DNA of 5,059 nucleotides from Phycisphaeraceae bacterium. GTDB lineage: Bacteria > Planctomycetota > Phycisphaerae > Phycisphaerales > Phycisphaeraceae. Both the position numbers and the translations under genes were made by a program. The notes under the pieces are model-generated. The model saw only the letters and a program-made list of their open reading frames with translations, was not told where the DNA came from and made no database searches. Shown piece by piece: positions 1 through 5,059 of this stretch (positions are counted from its first letter, which is position 1; each line of letters starts with the position of its first letter). The stretch covers positions 1 through 5,059 of the forward strand of contig SKPT01000457.1 in the NCBI GenBank assembly GCA_007119405.1, written 5' to 3'.

Positions 1-1371
1 ATCTTCGGCGAAGGCAACCGCTACTCCGGCGAGGGCCTGCGCTGGGACTCGGGCTACAGCACCGACCATGTCGCGATCATGTCCAACGCCAGCCGCGCCA
101 CCGACGACCCGCGCTGGGGCGAGATGCTCAAACGCTGGAGCCCCGTCGCCGAGGCGATGATCCTGCCCGATGGCCTGCGCATCGACTCCGGCCTGTCCGA
201 GCGCGGCGGCGACAGCCCCAGCGGCCTCAAGCACGCCGACATCCTCTTCCAGGAAGCCCTCCGCCACGACGCGCCCCTCATGGCCCAGTGGGGATACAAC
301 GCCTCCCACGAGCTCTGGTCCAACTGGCCCGACACCCGCGTCACCCTCTGGCCCGGCGTCCGCCACATGAGCGGCTACGCGCTCGGGGCGTTCCTCACCT
401 GGCAGGTCTACGACATGGCCGAGGAGCCCCAGCCGCGCGACCTGGGCATCCGCTTCCCGCGCCAGTGGCCCGTCTGGACCGCCAACTGGTTCAACAAGGA
501 CCGCGAGCACGTACGCACGTCACGCCTCATCGTCGGCCCCGCCGGCATCGTGAACACATTCGAGTGGGAGGTCGGCCAATACCCCGAGCTCACCGCGCTG
601 CCCATCATGCCCACCGCCGACGACGCGGCCGTCGAAATCGTGCCCCTCGCCTACGAGGGCAATGTCATCGAGCTCGACGCGGGCACCGGCGCGACGATTG
701 CCACCGGCCCGGTCGACGGCCAGGTCAGCGACGCCCAGCCGATGCGCGACGACACCGCCACGCTCGCCCTCGCCGAGCCCACGCTCGTCGAGATCGCCGC
801 CGGCGACGTGACGCTGCGCTTCAACGCCCTGCCGCGCGGCGACGGCGAAGCCCGGCTCACCGTCCGCCTGCTGCGCGAGGTCGAGCCGTATGAGCACGAC
901 TTTGACAGCATCGAGGCCGCCGACGCCGATTGGCCCCGGCCGGGCACGAACCTCGTCGACCCCGACACGGGCACGCGCTTCCACGCCATCAACTGCTTCC
1001 CCAACGCCGACTATGGCATCGAACGCGCCCTGGACGACAACGCGCACACCGTCTGGGTCATCGGCCAGTTCACCGCCGGCAGCGGCATCCGTTTCGAGTT
1101 CCGCGACGAGGCCCCGCTGGAGAAGCTCGTCCTCGCCCAGGGCGACTGGCGCGACAGCTTCCACCTCGCCAAGGAAGTCACGGTGCGCCTCGCCGACGGC
1201 ACCGAGCAGAAGCTCAGCCTCGACGAGGCGGCCGGCGAAAAGGTCACGCTCGCCCTCGACGGCGTGCGCAGCGACTCGCTGACCATCATGGTCGACGAAA
1301 TCTACGAGCGCCCCGACAACGCCGGCAACAGCGGCGGCTGGCAGCACCTCGAGATCATCGCGGCCGATTAG
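1..1371 (+). CDS. Hypothetical protein with C-terminal discoidin-like domain (5' partial)
   Basis: The frame is open from the first base to TAG at 1369-1371 (456 residues visible), so the true start lies upstream. The ATG at 79 is probably internal, because the 26 codons before it read as ordinary protein (GEGNRYSGEGLRWDSGY). Residues 1 to about 190 are rich in Trp and aromatic residues and match no family I can name; a polysaccharide-lyase-like or glycosidase-like helical fold is only a guess. Residues about 200-300 are beta-rich and Ig-like. Residues about 324-453 resemble discoidin/F5-8C or NADase-type glycan-binding domains: ALDDNAHTVWV (343-353), then alternating beta strands including EVTVRLADGT, closing with GWQHLEII (446-453). 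Such domains usually bind carbohydrate. The sulfatase 193 bases downstream on the same strand suggests a shared role in sulfated polysaccharide use. No signal peptide can be judged because the N-terminus is missing. The coding call is firm; the function is uncertain. Confidence 0.85.
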   Translation: MFGEGNRYSGEGLRWDSGYSTDHVAIMSNASRATDDPRWGEMLKRWSPVAEAMILPDGLRIDSGLSERGGDSPSGLKHADILFQEALRHDAPLMAQWGYNASHELWSNWPDTRVTLWPGVRHMSGYALGAFLTWQVYDMAEEPQPRDLGIRFPRQWPVWTANWFNKDREHVRTSRLIVGPAGIVNTFEWEVGQYPELTALPIMPTADDAAVEIVPLAYEGNVIELDAGTGATIATGPVDGQVSDAQPMRDDTATLALAEPTLVEIAAGDVTLRFNALPRGDGEARLTVRLLREVEPYEHDFDSIEAADADWPRPGTNLVDPDTGTRFHAINCFPNADYGIERALDDNAHTVWVIGQFTAGSGIRFEFRDEAPLEKLVLAQGDWRDSFHLAKEVTVRLADGTEQKLSLDEAAGEKVTLALDGVRSDSLTIMVDEIYERPDNAGNSGGWQHLEIIAAD

Positions 1372-1533
1372 CCACGAAGACACGAAGGAGACACGAAGAA
1401 AGGCAGATAAGGAAGCCAGGAAACCAGGAAAAAGGCGCAGATCGCACGATTCGCTCCGTTCCTGCATTCCTGCCTTTCCTGCCTTCCTTATCTCGACTCC
1501 TGCCTTGCTTCGTGCCCTTCGTGCCATCGTGGC
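1371..1533. repeat. Long imperfect inverted repeat (MITE/REP-like intergenic element)
   Basis: The left arm (about 1371-1430) and right arm (about 1467-1533) are reverse complements over about 50 matched bases, with small gaps and one 8-base insertion in the right arm. Matched blocks, read on the left arm, are GCCACGA, CACGAAGG, CACGAAG, AAGGCA, GATAAGGAAG, CAGGAAA and AGGAA. The unpaired centre is about 36 bases (1431-1466). The left arm is purine-rich and the right arm pyrimidine-rich, unlike the coding sequence around it. The element starts on the last base of the upstream stop codon. As RNA it would fold into a long hairpin between the two genes and could act as a transcription barrier or a 3'-end stabiliser. 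From memory, similar CACGAAG-rich intergenic elements recur in planctomycete and verrucomicrobial genomes; the window holds only one copy, so dispersal cannot be shown here. Confidence 0.8.
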
Positions 1534-1534
1534 C

Positions 1535-1566
1535 AAATCTGAAATCTGAAACTCGAAATCCGAAAT
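1535..1566 (+). repeat. Tandem 7-base repeat (AAATCTG-type), about 4.6 copies
   Basis: Consecutive heptads are AAATCTG (1535-1541), AAATCTG (1542-1548), AAACTCG (1549-1555), AAATCCG (1556-1562) and a partial AAAT (1563-1566). The repeat follows the right arm of the inverted repeat after one base and looks like the tail of the same element. The ATG of the sulfatase (1565-1567) is made from the last partial heptad plus the next G. The repeat is AT-rich in an otherwise GC-rich window and has no Shine-Dalgarno-like GGAGG. Confidence 0.8.
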
Positions 1567-2878
1567 GCCCCCCAACATCCTCCTCATCCTCACCGACCAG
1601 CAGCGCCACGACACCCTCAGCGCGCTGACCAACAACTTCGGCGCCCACACCCCCGCCATGGACAGCCTCGTCAACCGCGGCACCAGCTTCACCAGCGCCT
1701 ACTGCACCAGCCCCATCTGCGGCCCCAGCCGCGGCTCGATCATGACCGGGCTCTTCCCCACCCAGAACGGCGTCTACGCCAACCTCGGCAACCCCTGCGG
1801 GCCCCTCAACGAAGCCCTCGACACCCTCGGCCACCACCTCCAACGCCACGGCTACGAAACCGCCTACCACGGCAAGTGGCACCTCGGCGGCGACGTCGGG
1901 CGCTACGGCTTTGAATACGCCGAGGAGTGCTCGCACGACCCCACCACCGTCAACCTCGCCGCCCGCTACTGGCGCGACCGCGACTGGCTCAACCGGCGAC
2001 GCCCCTTCCTCCACGTCGTCTCGCTCATGAACCCCCACGACATCTACTTCCTCGAGCCCGGCGAAACGCGACCCGTTGAATTGCCACGCTGGCCCAACCA
2101 GGACGACGACCTGGCCACCAAGCCCTGGCCCCAGCGCCGCGGGCCCCACGCCCAGCCCTGGTCCGACGAACGATGGGAGTACTACCGCCAGTTCTACCGC
2201 GACAAGCTCGAGAAGGTCGACGCCAACATCGCCGAGCTGCTCGACGAGCTCACATGCTCCGGCTTCGCGCCCAACACCTTCGTCATCCTCGCCTCCGACC
2301 ACGGCGACATGGCGGGCGAGCATGGGCTGCCTTTCAAAGGCCCCTACCTCTACGACGGCGTCACACGCGTGCCGCTGGTCGTCGCCCCGCCACGCCACGG
2401 CATGCTCGGCTCATCACGTTGCGACGCCCAGTGGAAGGACTACCAGCCACGCACCTGCGACGCTCCGGTCAGCCTCATCGACGTCCTCCCCACCGCGCTG
2501 GATATCGCCGGCAGCGACGCGGACGCCAACCTGCCCGGCATCAGCCTCATGCCCGCCGTACGCGGTGAGCGCTTCGCCGGCCACGACGCCGTCTTCGCCG
2601 AGTGGCACAAGGCGGGCAAGCTCTGCACCCCGGCCCGCATGGTCCGCGACGCCCGGTACAAGTACACCCACTACATCGGCGTCGGCGAGGAGCTCTACGA
2701 CCTGGACAGCGACCCGGCCGAGCTCGTCAACCTCGCCCACCCCACCTGCGAGGACCCGCACCACCGCGAGGCGCTCGGATCGCTGCGCCACCGCCTCGCC
2801 GAGCACTGCCAGGCCACCGGCGACGGGTTCTTTGACCTGACACCGAGCGACCCGCCGGCCGCGCTCGCGACGGGTTGA
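1565..2878 (+). CDS. Family S1 formylglycine-dependent sulfatase, apparently cytoplasmic
   Basis: The complete 437-residue protein is of normal length for an S1 sulfatase, which hydrolyses sulfate esters on sugars or other organic sulfates. The N-terminal strand NILLILTDQQ carries the metal-binding Asp11, with Gln rather than a second Asp at 12. The catalytic motif C-G-P-S-R is at 52-56: Cys52 is the residue converted to formylglycine, and GSIMTG follows at 57-62. HGKWHLGG (102-109) supplies Lys104 and His106; NPHD (156-159) supplies a His. ASDHGDMAGEH (243-253) holds the second metal-site residues Asp245 and His246, and Lys258 follows. The C-terminal subdomain shows LYDLDSDPAELVNLA (377-391), typical of the family. 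An in-frame TGA at 1547-1549 limits the start to about here, and the protein begins directly at the first core strand, so there is no signal peptide. Because Cys rather than Ser is used, maturation would need a formylglycine-generating enzyme or other aerobic/anaerobic maturase encoded elsewhere. The substrate cannot be read from the sequence. Confidence 0.96.
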   Translation: MPPNILLILTDQQRHDTLSALTNNFGAHTPAMDSLVNRGTSFTSAYCTSPICGPSRGSIMTGLFPTQNGVYANLGNPCGPLNEALDTLGHHLQRHGYETAYHGKWHLGGDVGRYGFEYAEECSHDPTTVNLAARYWRDRDWLNRRRPFLHVVSLMNPHDIYFLEPGETRPVELPRWPNQDDDLATKPWPQRRGPHAQPWSDERWEYYRQFYRDKLEKVDANIAELLDELTCSGFAPNTFVILASDHGDMAGEHGLPFKGPYLYDGVTRVPLVVAPPRHGMLGSSRCDAQWKDYQPRTCDAPVSLIDVLPTALDIAGSDADANLPGISLMPAVRGERFAGHDAVFAEWHKAGKLCTPARMVRDARYKYTHYIGVGEELYDLDSDPAELVNLAHPTCEDPHHREALGSLRHRLAEHCQATGDGFFDLTPSDPPAALATG

Positions 2879-2904
2879 CGTGGGTATGGTGCAGCCGGGC
2901 GCAT

Positions 2905-2936
2905 GCCGCTTGCGGCTTCGCGAAGCCGCAAGCGGC
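2905..2936 (+). terminator. 32-base perfect palindrome after the sulfatase gene; hairpin terminator candidate
   Basis: GCCGCTTGCGGCTTCG (2905-2920) is followed at once by its exact reverse complement (2921-2936). In RNA this gives a very stable stem of about 14 pairs with a UCGC-type tip. It begins 26 bases after the sulfatase stop codon, where a terminator is expected. It lacks a T-tract (the next bases are CCGCGCGG), so it is not a classic intrinsic terminator. It could block 3' exonucleases, work with Rho, or be a dispersed REP-type palindrome. Confidence 0.6.
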
Positions 2937-2973
2937 CCGCGCGGCCTCCCCATGCGCCCCGACGCTGCCGCGC

Positions 2974-3017
2974 ACGGGGGTAAACCTTTTTCTTGACGCC
3001 TCTTATGACACCCCCGT
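2974..3017. repeat. 8-base inverted repeat flanking a pyrimidine-rich stretch
   Basis: ACGGGGGT (2974-2981) and ACCCCCGT (3010-3017) are exact reverse complements separated by 28 bases. The spacer holds CCTTTTTCTTGACG, which includes a TTGACG (2993-2998) resembling a -35 box, but no acceptable -10 box lies at the right distance. It may be a hairpin or a protein-binding site, or chance. Confidence 0.35.
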
Positions 3018-3109
3018 CCGCGTCGCGCCATCAACGACCCGCCCCAAGGCCCGATAACACCGACCCGTCCCGCTCGACACGCCGGGCCCGGATCACCCCT
3101 TCGATATTT

Positions 3110-3139
3110 TTAACATGTTTTTTTACATGTCCTTAAAGA
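3110..3139 (+). promoter_or_regulatory. AT-rich island with paired ACATGT sites; possible promoter or operator
   Basis: Two ACATGT hexamers (3113-3118 and 3125-3130) are separated by TTTTTT. Each hexamer is itself a palindrome, so the pair forms both a direct and an inverted repeat with 12-base spacing, about one helical turn. The stretch from about 3101 to 3145 is roughly three-quarters AT in a GC-rich genome. TTAACA (3110-3115) matches five of six -35 bases, and a weak TTAAAG follows after 17 bases (3133-3138), placing the repeat inside a possible promoter. The island lies about 270 bases upstream of the sigma factor start. Confidence 0.35.
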
Positions 3140-3180
3140 AAACAAGCCGCCCTCCGGCCGATGAATCTGCCGGATGCGGA

Positions 3181-3210
3181 TTGACGCGCGACCGGGGTGT
3201 ACCCTATCGT
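3181..3210 (+). promoter_or_regulatory. Candidate sigma-70-type promoter for the sigma factor gene
   Basis: TTGACG (3181-3186) matches five of six -35 consensus bases. TATCGT (3205-3210) matches four of six -10 bases, with an 18-base spacer. Transcription would start near 3217, leaving a leader of about 190 bases before the GTG start at 3406. The call rests on consensus matching alone; promoter consensus in this phylum is poorly known to me. Confidence 0.35.
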
Positions 3211-3221
3211 TGGGGTCGGTA

Positions 3222-3402
3222 AGCCGGCCACAGCCCCCTGCGGGGCCGCCCGGCTCACCCGGTGGACCGTGCACCGGGGCGCGGCCGTAACCGCATGTAT
3301 TGTAAGACGTTGGCGTGCAAGCGCCAAGACGCGCAAGCCGCGAAACAGAGCCTCGCGAACCGGCGTGCCCCCAGGCTCGCCTTACATGCAGCAGGGTTGC
3401 TG
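3222..3402 (+). promoter_or_regulatory. Hairpin-rich 5' leader of the sigma factor gene
   Basis: Consecutive perfect stems are visible. AGCCGG (3222-3227) pairs with CCGGCT (3250-3255) and encloses GCCCC/GGGGC (3233-3237 with 3242-3246). CCCGGTG (3258-3264) pairs with CACCGGG (3272-3278). TTGGCG (3310-3315) pairs with CGCCAA (3322-3327). GAGCCT (3348-3353) pairs with AGGCTC (3373-3378). The last two hairpins can be closed by a long-range helix in either of two exclusive forms: TGTAAG (3301-3306) with CTTACA (3381-3386), or GCATGTA (3293-3299) with TACATGC (3383-3389). CAGCA/TGCTG (3389-3393 with 3398-3402) sits just before the GTG start. This could be a regulatory leader, but GC-rich DNA makes chance stems common, and it matches no riboswitch class I can recognise. 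Confidence 0.4.
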
Positions 3403-3405
3403 GCA

Positions 3406-5059
<1,654 letters not shown>

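Larger units (their letters stand above)
2879..3405. other. 527-base intergenic region between sulfatase and sigma factor genes
   Basis: No convincing gene is visible here. Short open frames on both strands have compositions typical of GC-rich chance reading. The region holds, in order, a 32-base palindrome, an 8-base inverted repeat around a pyrimidine-rich stretch, an AT-rich island near 3101-3145, a TTGACG/TATCGT promoter candidate and a series of small hairpins leading to the sigma factor start. Each is listed separately. Confidence 0.7.

Noticed and set aside
79..81. ATG at 79 as true start of the first gene
   Set aside because: The frame is open to the window edge and the upstream 26 codons read as normal protein in the same style, so this Met is most likely internal.
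1535..1566. CRISPR array
   Set aside because: The repeats are contiguous 7-base units with no spacers.
520..1692. 390-codon open frame on the minus strand
   Set aside because: It runs antisense to two well-supported plus-strand genes and through the inverted repeat; its length follows from GC-rich codon use on the other strand, and its product is low-complexity Val/Ala/Gly/Glu sequence.
1355..2398. 347-codon minus-strand open frame
   Set aside because: Antisense to the sulfatase, with Val/Gly/Ala-rich composition and part of its sequence from the intergenic repeat; no domain is visible.
2875..3057. Small plus-strand open frame overlapping the sulfatase stop
   Set aside because: It reads through the perfect palindrome and the inverted repeat, has no homology I recognise and no ribosome-binding site.
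3217..3405. Known riboswitch, 6S RNA, SRP RNA or tRNA in the leader
   Set aside because: I looked for cyclic-di-GMP-, cobalamin- and 6S-like patterns and for tRNA and SRP core motifs and found no convincing match; only short local resemblances occur.

Overview
This 5,059-base window is GC-rich and codes mostly on the plus strand. It fits a member of the Planctomycetota, possibly the class Phycisphaerae. Three things suggest this: a one-cysteine formylglycine sulfatase beside a protein with a carbohydrate-binding-like C-terminus; the 'NSGLM...VEKYEYRRG' wording of sigma region 2; and a 'CACGAAG...CACGAAG' plus 'AAATCTG' intergenic repeat of a kind I associate with planctomycete and verrucomicrobial genomes. 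The assignment is inference; no rRNA or other phylogenetic marker is present.

Layout. (1) Positions 1-1371 hold the 3' part of a gene whose start lies outside the window. Its product has an unrecognised N-terminal part, a beta-rich middle and a C-terminal discoidin/F5-8C-like domain. (2) Positions 1371-1567 hold a composite intergenic element: a long imperfect inverted repeat starting on the last base of the stop codon, then a 7-base tandem repeat that runs into the next start codon. (3) Positions 1565-2878 encode a complete family S1 sulfatase without a signal peptide. (4) Positions 2879-3405 are a 527-base intergenic region. It has a 32-base perfect palindrome after the sulfatase, an 8-base inverted repeat, an AT-rich island with two ACATGT sites, a candidate promoter and a hairpin-rich leader. 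(5) From 3406 to the window edge runs most of a primary (RpoD/SigA-type) sigma factor, cut before its last residues.

Genes 1 and 3 could belong to one locus for breakdown of sulfated polysaccharide: the first would bind or process glycan and the sulfatase would remove sulfate esters. The sigma factor looks like a separate housekeeping unit with its own promoter and long 5' leader.

I see no clear new defence, mobile or biosynthetic system. The observations most worth checking are the composite repeat that supplies the sulfatase start codon and the structured leader before the sigma factor gene.
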